Source of the DNA: Parvularia atlantis
Taxonomy: Eukaryota; Opisthokonta; Rotosphaerida
DNA length: 24,988 nucleotides
Direction of reading: 5' to 3'
Assembly (NCBI GenBank): GCA_943704415.1
Contig: CALSCO010000076.1
Location: 1 to 24,988 of the forward strand
Positions 1 to 8,907 of this stretch are shown in pieces. The notes under the pieces were generated by a model that was not told where the DNA came from, did not search any database, and was given only the letters and a program-made list of their open reading frames with translations. Every line of letters begins with the position of its first letter. Within the stretch, counting starts at the first letter, position 1. Made by a program: the position numbers and the translations under genes.

Positions 1-152
1 GGGACTGCTGGATTTGAAATGAGCGCCAAATCCTCCAGCAAATGTCACTTTTGCAAACGCGGCCATGTTGTTCTGCAAATGGGCATTACACGTTATCAAA
101 AGCATTTGCAAATCCAAATCTACCACCTCCGCAACCTATCTAATAATCTACC
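1..152. other. AT-richer flank with imperfect inverted repeat
   Basis: This is non-coding sequence downstream of the minus-strand NTPase ORF. It is visibly richer in A and T than the rest of the window. Positions 8-17 (gctggatttg, approximately) and 28-40 (caaatcctccagc) are near reverse complements and could form a short hairpin. Several CAAAT/ATTTG words recur between 25 and 120. I see no gene. It may be the 3' untranslated region or flank of a mobile or effector gene. Confidence 0.35.
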
Positions 153-2567
153 CTAGGATAGGGACTTTCGCGCCGCACTTGGCTTTTTGGATGTAGGCGC
201 TTGACTGGACCTCTTGATGATTTCGAATTGAGGACGACCGCTGAACATTGGACCGAAGTACACTGCAACGTCATCTGCTGCCATGATCATCGTCGAATCT
301 ACGATCTTGTTGTACCTGACGATTCTCATCTTTGTGTCTTCCATTTCGCCTGTGCCTCCCAGAATCAACGACTTTGATTCATTTCCCAGCAACGCCTGCT
401 TCAAATAAGATTTCCACGACTGTTCCTTTGGAACGTGAATGCCGCGAAAGATCCGAAAAACAAGAGCAAACTTGTCACCGTCAACGTACGAGCCGATGAG
501 ATCCGAATGGTGCTTCACAGTGTTGCAGATAGTTTGAAAGACTAGTTTCATCGATAGAGTGCGAAGGCTCTGTGAATTATCAGACGTCTTGTCCTGAAAC
601 GCAATCAAAACGTTCTCTGCCTTGGTGTCCCGAAGACTGAGAAAAGAGTCTATTCCTGCGGAATTTTGGCTTGTGCTGCAATATAGGCGATTCGGATCCA
701 GAACAAACTTGTTAGATCTGAATGACACATGCTCAATGGCAAGGTTGCGGGGCCACATCAACTTTCTGTTGAAGATCTTGTAGTCACCCACAATCAAGGG
801 CCTCACGTCACGCAGCATGCGACTGTCGTAGGGCAATCCTTGATCGGCAAGCTTCAAGACAGATTTGAATGCGTCGGTCTTACTGTTGCACGTCAAAAAA
901 TCCCAGAGAGACATCTCAAAGCTTGATGAGTCTATCAGTTCGCAGTGAGCGGCTAGGCGAATGTTCATCAAGTTTGCGTGCTGAGTTTCGTACAATGTAC
1001 CTGCACGAGCATACGCCACTACGTCAACCATGTCGTCGGCCAAGAACGACTCCAATGTGCCCCAGATTAGATGGCCTAGAGCCTGAGCTCTCTGCTGGCC
1101 CAGACTGCGGAAAACTTCACGACGACCAAAGTCCGCCTTGTAATGTAAAATACGCAACCAAGCGATGGAAACCACTGGGATCGGATTCATCATGGTGTCT
1201 GGATCCAAGTTGTACAGCTGGACGAAACTTAGAGCGACCGCCAGTTTCAAGCTATCGTGTGGCACAGCGGGCTCCGACACCATGGCGCGAAGAACAGCTG
1301 TACGGAAGAGATCCGCATTTAGTTGCACCAGGGAGACGGCCTGATTTACGTACTCGTCGTTGCTCAAAATAAGTAAGCTGAGCAGATTGTCGTAAGAATA
1401 TACTGCGGCTGCATTTCGGTCCTGCAGAACCTTGTCGAACAAGAAAGCCAACTTTGGACTGCCGCCAATGTCGTGAAATACGAGCTTCACGTTCGCGGCA
1501 GTTTTCTTGTGCATCCACTTGTCGATGTTTGGTTTATATAGCTGCACAACAGACTGAAAACGCAGTGGGGCCAGCGTTATTGGCACTATGATGCGATCGC
1601 TCTGTGTTGCGCCTCGTTGCAGAGATAGCAAATTTAATGACGAGCAGACGATAAAGAAATTGGGCACGTTGTTGAGGACGACTCCCACTTCTTTGAAAAA
1701 CTCAGCGAATCGATCCTCTACCTTGCTTGTGGCATCCGCGTCCAAGCCATTCCGGCCACGCAGGGCTCCAGCCATCATTTCGTCGACACACAAAACAAGG
1801 TGCCGTTTCCCAATGATCGAGCAAATGTAGCTGACAACGTCCTCCAACGCAAGGAATTTGTGATTCTGTTTCAGGAACTCAACGTAGAAGTCAGAGTTGA
1901 AGCGAGACTCGCGCTCCGCCGTGACAAACATCGTATGAAAAAGGCGCGCAGACACCGACTGAGACAATTTAAAAGACAGGTCATCTTCAAAGTCCAGATA
2001 CGGCGTGTCGTGGTTGAATGTCACGCCGACGCCGACAGAGTCAGTGATCACAGTCTGCAGACGCTTGTCGTCAAAGTCGGTCTCTAACACGGCCTTTAAT
2101 TTGGGTCCTTTCAGCATGACTTCGTTCATGTACACGGTCTTGCCAGAACCAGAGCCGCCATATACTGCCATTGGCTTGGCTGATGTCTTGTCGAGGAGTT
2201 TACCTGCAGATACGTAATCCAGTTTGCTCTTGTACTCTTTCAGAAATTGAGACAACGCGGTCTCTCGATCGACGAATGCCGGCGCTGTCAGTACCACAAA
2301 TGGGTAAGCTGTCTGCAATGACGGCTTAATCTTTTCATTTCGCTTGAGTTCCTGCACGACCGTGTGCACGTGTGAGCTCTTGCTTGGTTGAACAGGCTCG
2401 AAAATGTCCAAGTCTGAATATTTTTCGGGCAAAGATCTGCTCTTTACGACGTGTTCTTCGTGACCACGTGCGCTATCGTCGGTGAAAATCTTGCTAGCAG
2501 ATCTACGGCCCGATCTAGTAAGAGTGATTGCGCGCTTGTTGAGATGTGCGCTTGTTTGGTTGATCAT
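153..2567 (-). CDS. Large P-loop NTPase, Crinkler/RHS-like, intronless
   Basis: An uninterrupted 804-residue ORF. Residues 137-144 form a Walker A loop (GGSGSGKT), and residues 257-263 (LVLCVDE) look like Walker B. The later segment ending in GGSPKLAFLF resembles the conserved helical region after the ATPase core of retrotransposon-hot-spot (RHS) and Crinkler (CR) proteins. Near the C-terminus an Asp at 640 followed by Q658-x-K660 recalls the PD-(D/E)XK nuclease pattern that CR/RHS proteins often carry, which is inference only. The N-terminal 80 residues are polar and probably disordered. The gene looks whole. It has no introns and a lower GC content than all other genes here, whose introns come about every 100-150 coding bases. 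That contrast suggests recent arrival or a mobile-element-linked family. It could instead be another STAND-like or AAA NTPase. I am fairly sure of the NTPase and less sure of the family. Confidence 0.7.
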   Translation of the reverse strand: MINQTSAHLNKRAITLTRSGRRSASKIFTDDSARGHEEHVVKSRSLPEKYSDLDIFEPVQPSKSSHVHTVVQELKRNEKIKPSLQTAYPFVVLTAPAFVDRETALSQFLKEYKSKLDYVSAGKLLDKTSAKPMAVYGGSGSGKTVYMNEVMLKGPKLKAVLETDFDDKRLQTVITDSVGVGVTFNHDTPYLDFEDDLSFKLSQSVSARLFHTMFVTAERESRFNSDFYVEFLKQNHKFLALEDVVSYICSIIGKRHLVLCVDEMMAGALRGRNGLDADATSKVEDRFAEFFKEVGVVLNNVPNFFIVCSSLNLLSLQRGATQSDRIIVPITLAPLRFQSVVQLYKPNIDKWMHKKTAANVKLVFHDIGGSPKLAFLFDKVLQDRNAAAVYSYDNLLSLLILSNDEYVNQAVSLVQLNADLFRTAVLRAMVSEPAVPHDSLKLAVALSFVQLYNLDPDTMMNPIPVVSIAWLRILHYKADFGRREVFRSLGQQRAQALGHLIWGTLESFLADDMVDVVAYARAGTLYETQHANLMNIRLAAHCELIDSSSFEMSLWDFLTCNSKTDAFKSVLKLADQGLPYDSRMLRDVRPLIVGDYKIFNRKLMWPRNLAIEHVSFRSNKFVLDPNRLYCSTSQNSAGIDSFLSLRDTKAENVLIAFQDKTSDNSQSLRTLSMKLVFQTICNTVKHHSDLIGSYVDGDKFALVFRIFRGIHVPKEQSWKSYLKQALLGNESKSLILGGTGEMEDTKMRIVRYNKIVDSTMIMAADDVAVYFGPMFSGRPQFEIIKRSSQAPTSKKPSAARKSLS

Positions 2568-3533
2568 CTTGACTGCTGTCGGTGCTGTTCGCTTGTGTAT
2601 GTGTCGTTTGAACTGTTTGCTTGCCTGCGTACGTTTTTATGAGTCTTCAATAGCGTATCTTGCTCACGTACCAATACAAATATCGACGGCGGTTTCAACA
2701 CAGCGCGCATGAACGTTCGCGCTGTCGCAACAACAGACACCATCGTCATCTGTGCACGCGCAGTCAGCAACATAAATAAATTGCGAGGAAGGTGCATGCC
2801 TGGGCTCTCGATTTCGCAGGACGTGCGGCGCGGCTTGTTGCTGCTGTAGCGTGTATTCCTGCGCATGCACGTGCTCAGTTCGCTAGTAGAGCCTTGCAGA
2901 CGATCTTGTCACCTTGTGATGTCACCGGTTGACGTCACCCGCGTTTGACGGAAGAGGTCGATTTCAGTGCGGGCTCGCGACGGGTCGGCGGTGCGGCGCA
3001 CGTGCGGACAGACGTGGCGCTGTGCGGGGAAGGGACGCGGAGTGCGGCAGCGCGGCAATCAGTCGTTCCTTTTTTTAGCGGGTGTGGCGTGCTGCGCACC
3101 TTGTCGCGGTCTGTGTGCGTGCTCGCTGCGGCGTCGGCGAGGCGGGGCGGATGTACGCGGTCGCTGTACTGCGTACGCGTACGGTGGCGGCGGGGCTCAG
3201 TTTCAGTCGCCTGTTTTCTGCCTGGCCCTCGTTGATGCGCACCTGTTTTTTTCCTTCTTGTTCTCTCTCGACGTGCGGCCTGACGTGCGGCTCGACGTGC
3301 TTCTGGCTTGCGCCGCGGGGGTGCGACGGATGCGGCGGGGCTGTGCGGAGGGGTGCGGCGTGCATTTTGAGCGGCGGCGGCGGGCGCGCGGGGCGCATGC
3401 AAAGAGTGCTCGTTTGTGCCAGAAACTGGCATCGACCAATGGTTTCGCTCGTTTAATCAGCGCGTGCGAGGCTCTGCGTAGCCGATCCCGTTATGCCGGC
3501 GAAGCAGCTGATGTTTCGCGTCCCTTTGTCATC
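2568..3533. other. Non-coding interval: divergent promoter region and UTP14 leader
   Basis: No convincing gene is present. The left part (to about 2900) still has the AT-richer composition of the NTPase gene. Composition turns strongly GC-rich after about 2940. The right part stays open in the UTP14 frame from 2967 up to its ATG at 3534, but the residues this would add are low-complexity Arg/Ala/Cys and do not resemble the UTP14 N-terminus, so I treat them as untranslated. A CCAAT word lies near 3434. A run of GACGTGCGG-type words repeats three times between about 3269 and 3301. Confidence 0.5.
2916..2938. promoter_or_regulatory. Pair of CRE/ATF-like palindromes
   Basis: TGATGTCA at 2917-2924 and a perfect TGACGTCA palindrome at 2930-2937 lie 13 bp apart (start to start), right where base composition changes between the NTPase gene and UTP14. 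TGACGTCA is the classical bZIP (CREB/ATF) site. The lineage is unknown, so a role as a promoter element is only a suggestion. Confidence 0.3.
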
Positions 3534-5801
3534 ATGCCGGCGAAACGCCACGTGGTCCGTGTGACGCCTGCGCGCGCGGCGTCTCGCAAGGCGCTGCGGG
3601 CGCGCGCGGCCAACGTGTTTTCGGTCGGGCTTGTGGACGAGGAGAAGGATTCGGCACCCGTGATTGAGGACGACGAGGAGATTGACGAGGACGGCGCGTT
3701 CAACCCCGACGACGAGGCGCTTTACGGGTCGCTGCTGCCGTCGCGCGGGCGGCGCGGGCGGCACGGGACTGCGGACGCCGACGAACTCGCTGAACCCGAC
3801 GCTGACGAGGATGAGGACGAGGACGAGGTCGGCCACGATGGAGACGGCGCGGACGGCGGCGACGACGACGCGGTCGAGCTCTCAGACATCCTCGCCGCGG
3901 CAGCGCCTGCGCCGGCCGCGCCTGTGCCGGCCGTGACGCCCAGTGCGCGGACCAAGCGTGCGCGTCCGGTCGAGATGACCGAATCGTGGTGCGCGCGCCG
4001 TGGGCGCAGTGCATGCGCTGCTCACGTCTGCGCACGCGCGCGCCAGGGCGGAGAGCGAGTACCGCGTGCAGCCCGGCTCGAAGATGTCGTCGACGGCGTC
4101 AACACTGGCCGAGCTGATGGGCTCGCTCGAGGGCGTGACGGGCTTTGGCGAGCTCAAGGCGCAGGTGTCAACGCTCGGCAAGCGCGCGCGCCTCTTGCCG
4201 ACGCCGCTTGCGCCGCGGCTGCAAGAGCGGCAGCAGCGCGTCGTGGCCTACGAGGAGAGCAAGGCTGCGCTGGACAAGTGGCTTCCGGTCGTGCAGGGCA
4301 ACCGCAGGGTGCGCCATCTGCCTGCTGCTGGTCGTGCCGCTGACGGGCCTCCAGGCCACACATCTGTCGTTCCCGATGGACGCGCCGAGGCTGTCCGCGC
4401 AGACCAGCGCCGCGCTGGTGGCTCGCTTTGAGGTGGCGTTGCGCCCGCCCTGTGCTCTTGCCGACGTTTGACGCGGGCGTACAGCCGACAACCGAGCTCG
4501 AGCGCAGCGTGGCCACGATCTTGGAGGACAGTGGGCTGCAGGCTGTCGACAAGCAGCTGCTTAAGTCGCGCAAGAAGCAGAAGATGCCCAAGCTCAAGGT
4601 TAAGCAAGCCGCTGACGACCGCCGTGCTCAGTCTCGTCCAGCCGTCACTGCTGACGACGCCTCTGCTGCGCCGGCCGAGCGACCTGCACCGGCGGATCAG
4701 CCTGTTCAAACATCTACGGTGAGCAAGGCGGCTACGGCGAGCAAGGGGGCCTCGGCGAGCAAGGCGGCAACGGCGAGCAAGTCGCTGGCGACTTCTGTTC
4801 CTGCACCAGCCGACAAGCCATCGTCACCCGCACTCTCGCGTGCCGCACCTGGACAATCGCGCGCCGCACCCGCACCGTCTCGCGCAACGCCCGCATCGTC
4901 TCAGCCCGCTCAGCCCCCGTCAGCCGCCCGGCCGCAGCCCGCCATGCCACCGGTTGCTGCCAAGCCGCCACCTCCTGAGCGGCTACCGCCAGCGCTCGTC
5001 ACGCCGCATGACGAGCCGATCCCGACGTTTGAGCTGTCGCAGCACGAGCTCGTGGCGCAGGCGTTCGCGGCCGACAACGTGCTCGTGGAGGACTTTGAGC
5101 GCGAGAAGGCCGCGCTGATTGAGGCCGAGAAGCCCAAAGACGAGGATTTGACCCTACCCGGCTGGGTGCGCATGCGCGCAGTCTGCTCGCGGGTGTGCGC
5201 TGACACGTGTGCTCAGGGCGCGTGGGGCGGCGAGGGCGCGCGCCCGCTCAAGCGGCGGTTCATCGTCAAGGCACCCGTGGACGGCAAGCCGCGCGCCGAC
5301 GACCGGCTCAAGCACGTCATCATCAACGAGAAGCGCAATGCCAAGGTGCGCGCGCGTGCTGTGCGGCGTGGCACATGTGTGCCTAATCGCCTAATCGCCA
5401 GGCCGCCAAGTTTCTCGTGGACGAGGTGCCGCACCCGTTCGAGACGCGGTGCGCCCGACGCGCTGCGCTGCGCTGCCCCGCCCAGACTGATCACTTTTCG
5501 CGGGTTCGCAGCGAGCAGTACGAGCGCAGTCTGCGCAAGCCGCTGGGCAAGGAGTGGAACGCGGTGCACAGCTACCAGCGCAACATCAAGCCGCGCGTGA
5601 TCGTCAAGCAGGTGCGCCCTGCTGTTGTTCCGCGCGTGCTGTGGCTGACGCGCCGGTCTTCGCCAGGGCGCCGTCATCCAGCCGTTGCAGTTTTCCAAGC
5701 GGTACCTTGCCAAGGCCGCTGACAAGGCCGCCGCCAAGTCGTCCGCGTCTGGCAAGAAGCTGCCCCCGCGCCGCCCGTTCGCCTCCAAAGTGTCTCTGTG
5801 A
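3534..5801 (+). CDS. UTP14: UTP14, U3 snoRNP / SSU processome protein (8 exons)
   Basis: UTP14 is a nucleolar component of the small-subunit processome, needed for 18S rRNA maturation, and an activator of the helicase DHR1/DHX37. Exons: 3534-3988, 4047-4308, 4355-4432, 4485-5165, 5217-5345, 5402-5448, 5512-5611 and 5667-5801; 628 residues. Phases agree at all seven GT-AG introns. Family landmarks appear in order: an acidic N-terminal block with EIDEDGAFNPDDEALYG, then AESEYRV, then a QERQQRVVAYE...KW..VVQGNR block running across an intron into ATHLSFPM, then TELERSVATILEDSGLQ. A Pro/Ala/Ser-rich linker follows. The C-terminal signature is WGGEG, DRLKHVIINEK, AAKFLVDEVPHPFETR, EQYERSLRKPLGKEWN and PRVIVKQGAVIQPL. 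The start is the first ATG giving a basic N-terminus before the acidic block. Length is somewhat shorter than the human protein. Convergent with the next gene. Confidence 0.93.
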
Positions 5802-5899
5802 TGGACAACAGCGTCGCGCACGCAAAACACAATGCTGCCCGCGCGCCGCCTCCCTCGCCGCCTGTGATGGACAGCAGCGTCGCGCACGCGAAACACAAT
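5796..5899. repeat. 38-nt direct repeat spanning the UTP14 stop codon
   Basis: The 38-nt stretch at 5796-5833 recurs at 5862-5899 with two mismatches. The first copy contains the UTP14 stop codon, the second lies wholly in the 147-bp gap between the convergent stop codons. Both share CTGTGATGGACA, GCGTCGCGCACGC and AAACACAAT. It may be a local duplication or a shared 3'-end processing signal. No function is shown by the sequence. Confidence 0.8.
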
Positions 5900-5948
5900 C
5901 GACACAGTTCAGCACGCGGGCTAGACACTCTCTGCTTGTGCGCCTCGG

Positions 5949-7485
5949 TCACACCATCTCGGCCGAGCCCGACTCCTCCTTGAGCTTCTCCTTCTTTTCG
6001 TCCAGCGGCACGGCCGTGTAGGCGACGGCGTACGTGCGCAGGTTGTCGTCGTACTTGCTCGAGCACTTGCAGCTCTTGCACTGTCGGTGCAGCGTTAGGA
6101 TGCCGAGCGCGCGCACCGGCGTCAACTCCCGCACCTTCATGCTGCAGCAGCGGCCGAGGCACGACGCGACGCCGAGCACGAAAAAGCCGGCGAGCATGCC
6201 CACGAGGAAAGCCACGACAATGCGCACGATGAACGGCAGGTGGCTGTACCAGTCCATCACTGTGCGCTGCAGCGCGGCGCAGCAGGTGAGCAACAGCCGG
6301 CCCCGCGACCCCGCAGCAAGCCAGCACAAAACGCACTCCCCACATGTGCATCGTCTCCTCCACGCGGGCGATCGTCGACTTGGGCGGGGCCTGGCGGTGT
6401 GCGCGCGGGTGTCAGCGCAAGCGCGATGCGTACACCAGTCGGACGCACCGGCGGCATGCCATCGGCGCCCTGCGGGCCGTGGTGCGGGCGACCGTGGTGC
6501 GGGCGGCCGTGGTGCGGGCGGCCGTGGTGCGGGCCGTGGTCCGGGCGCTCCTCCTTGTCCTTCTCGTCATCGTCGTCGTCGTCGTTGTGCTCGGGCTCGC
6601 CGTCGTCGTCATCGCTCTGCGGCGGCATGTCCTGCGGCTTGGGCAGCATCGACTCCTCCTCGCTGATCTGGACGTCCGTGCTGTCAGCGCAGAGCAGCGA
6701 CCGCACGCTGCCGTGACGCACCTCGATGACCGCGCCACGCTGCACGAGCGCGCCGCCCGCGTGCAGATCCACCACCTGCTGGCGCACGACGGCCTGCCAC
6801 ACACGGTCGCCCTCGACCTCGACCACGCGCTCCTGCACCACCACGCGGTGGAACTCCTGCGGACGGGCGCGAACGTCAAGAGCCCCACACTTCAATTCGT
6901 CGCGCCGCGCGGGCAGCGCACCTGGCCGGTCTCGTCACGCAGCGCAGCCACGCCGACAAAGACCTGCACGGTCAGCTGCGACACGGGGCGCAGCTTGTCG
7001 ATCGCGCCCTCGGCGTACACGGCCGCCTCGACCTGCAGCTGCGAGTAGCCCGCGGGCACGGTCTGGCCGTTGACGGTCACCGTGAGGTCCGAGTTGACGT
7101 CAAACTGCGCGCGCGCGGCACATGAGCACGCTGCTTCCTTGCGGACACACGCGCCCGGCGCACCTTGAGCGCAACGACCGTGCGGTGCTCGGCGTCGACC
7201 TGGCCCGTGGCGTCGTTGACGTCATCCTCGATGTGCACCACCGTCACGAAAAACTCCTCCGTGCCCTCGGGCAGGTCGACCTCGCCGGCCTGGACCACCG
7301 TTGTGTCGACCTCGCCACGGCGGGCGAGCACTGGCGTGCGTGCCCGAACGGTCGGCGACGAGAGAGGGCACGGGGGGGGAGAAAAAACCAGCACACGCAC
7401 CCGCCGGCGCGGCCGACGAGGTCATTGCACCGCACGCGAGCAGTAGCGTCGCGGCGAGGGCCACGAGCATCGTCACGGCCTTCAT
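5949..7485 (-). CDS. Unrecognised type I membrane protein with acidic/His-rich stretch (6 exons)
   Basis: I do not recognise the family. Exons in order: 7485-7401, 7330-7164, 7104-6922, 6856-6449, 6390-6337 and 6266-5949; 404 residues with phase kept at all five introns. The N-terminus (MKAVTMLVALAATLLLACG..SSAAPA) is a good signal peptide. Residues about 30-210 are rich in Val and alternate hydrophobic and charged residues, so look like beta structure in the lumen or outside the cell. Residues 226-248 are Asp/Glu-rich, and 250-273 carry repeated HHGRP units. One hydrophobic helix (about 311-333) is followed by a Cys-rich tail (CLGRCC, CKSCKC) and a charged C-terminus. The predicted topology is a large lumenal domain with a small cytoplasmic tail. 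His and acidic clusters could bind metal, which is inference. The start shares a 142-bp divergent gap with the coiled-coil gene. Confidence 0.72.
6477..6547. repeat. 15-nt tandem repeat encoding HHGRP units
   Basis: A unit close to GGCCGTGGTGCGGGC (plus strand) is repeated about four times, with the last copies diverged. Read on the minus strand it encodes PHHGR-PHHGR-type repeats inside exon 4 of the membrane protein. It is a coding minisatellite, so its copy number may vary between strains. Confidence 0.8.
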
Positions 7486-7627
7486 CTCCTGTTGTTCTGT
7501 GTGCGGCTGGCCTAGCCTGCGGGGGGGGTGGGGCGCGACGCGTTGAGCACGAGAGGGGCCGCCAGTGCTGCCACCGTAAACTGACAAACAGGTTGCACTG
7601 GTGCGAGACCTCTTGTTCGCAGAAGCG

Positions 7628-8775
7628 ATGGCCGACTGGGACCCGATGCCCGGCGAGCCCGGAGGCGGCGGGTCGTCGTCGGCCGCGGCCGGTGCGCGTG
7701 TGACCTGTGCACGCTGCAAGATCCGGCGCTCAGGCCCGGCCACAGCCCCGCTCACGAAGAAGGAGCTTGAGCAGCAGCGCAAGGAGATCAAGAAGCAGGC
7801 GCAGCTCAAGGAGAAGGAGACAGTCAAGGACTTTGAGCGCAAGGAGAAGGACGAGCTCGAGGCCAAGAAGCGGCTGCAGAAGGCGCAGCTCAAGGTGCGG
7901 CAACCAGGGCTGACGCGCGCTCCCCTCGCTGACGCTGCCGGCGGCGGCGCGCAGGACCTCGAGAAGCAGCGCAAGACCGCCCTGGCCGACCTGAACAAGG
8001 ACCATGGCGCGGCGCTCAAGCGGCTGCAGCAGGAGAACAGCGAGCGCCTGTCGAGCACGGCTAAGGCCGCATCGCGCGAGCTCGAGGAGGCCAAGAAGCG
8101 CCACGTGCGTGCGTCGTCCTGCGTTGCGCGTGCACTGCGCCAACACACGCACGTGCACAGACCGCCGAGCGCATCGCACTCGACAAGAAGCACAAGGAGG
8201 AGCTGGCAGCAGTGCGTGGCCTGGCACTCTCCTGTCCGCGCATGCCAACGTTGTGCGCCCGTCGCAGCTGCACCACCGGCACGGCGTTGAGAACGGGCTG
8301 CAGCGCGTGCGTACCTCCACGCACCCGATGGCATCGGCACCTTATGCCGCGTGCGCAGGCCAAGCACGACGAGGAGACGGCCGTGATCAACAAGCACATT
8401 AAGGACAAGACCGCGCCCGTCAAGAACAGCAACAAGGAGGCCGAGGACCAGCTGCGCAAGCAGCAGGTGCGCGTTTCGCCACTCGGTGCGCGCATGCGGT
8501 GCTGATGCGCAGAGGTGCGCCAGGCCGCCGAGCGCAAGACGCGCGAGGAAGAGTTCCGCAGGCAAACAGAGGCTGCAACCAAGACGCACCGGTGCGTCGC
8601 TAACTGTGGCGGGTCGACGGCAGCCGCTGCTGACCGCCGACGCAGAGCCGAGCTCGATGGCGTGCGCAGCCAGTTCAAGGCGCAGCGCCAGAGCTCGCTG
8701 GTGCAGCTGGACAACGAGCGCAAGTCAATGTTGGACAGCCTCGCGACGCGTTCGCGCGCAGTGTCCATGTCGTGA
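7628..8775 (+). CDS. Short all-helical coiled-coil protein (8 exons)
   Basis: Exons: 7628-7691, 7734-7894, 7955-8104, 8161-8211, 8268-8306, 8359-8466, 8515-8591 and 8646-8775; 259 residues. After a Gly/Ser-rich head of about 25 residues, nearly the whole chain is Lys/Glu/Gln/Leu-rich with heptad spacing (LTKKELEQQRKEIKKQ, LEKQRKTALADLNKDH, QLRKQQVRQAAERKTREEEF). No catalytic motif is visible. The pattern recalls the C-terminal coiled coils of SLK/STK10-type kinases, but no kinase domain is present and any long coiled coil would look similar. The first intron would be only 42 nt and could be retained, since it is in frame without a stop, adding 14 residues. The exon-7 start follows an AGAG acceptor, so a two-base shift is excluded only by the reading frame. 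Confidence 0.78.
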
Positions 8776-8907
8776 CGGCGCCGGCTGGCTCGGTATCGTA
8801 GCTCGTTCGTTTGTTATTGGCTCTGTTGCACTGCTGCCCTGCGGTACGCCCCGCGGTACGCCCCGCACATCCGCACTCCGCACTTTCACTCCCCCTCCTG
8901 CACATCA

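Noticed and set aside
2967-3533. N-terminal extension of UTP14 in the same frame
   Set aside because: The frame is open, but the residues are low-complexity, Cys/Arg-rich and unlike UTP14. In such GC-rich sequence open frames occur by chance.
6477-6547. CRISPR-like array
   Set aside because: The repeats are 15 nt with no spacers and encode HHGRP peptides in a spliced gene.
7590-7621. Intron in the 5' leader of the coiled-coil gene
   Set aside because: GT...TTCGCAG sequence is present, but the interval would be about 22-31 nt, much shorter than any intron in the window.
7222-8589. 455-codon minus-strand open frame
   Set aside because: Only its last part (from 7485) is real coding sequence, as the first exon of the membrane protein. 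The rest is antisense to the coiled-coil gene.
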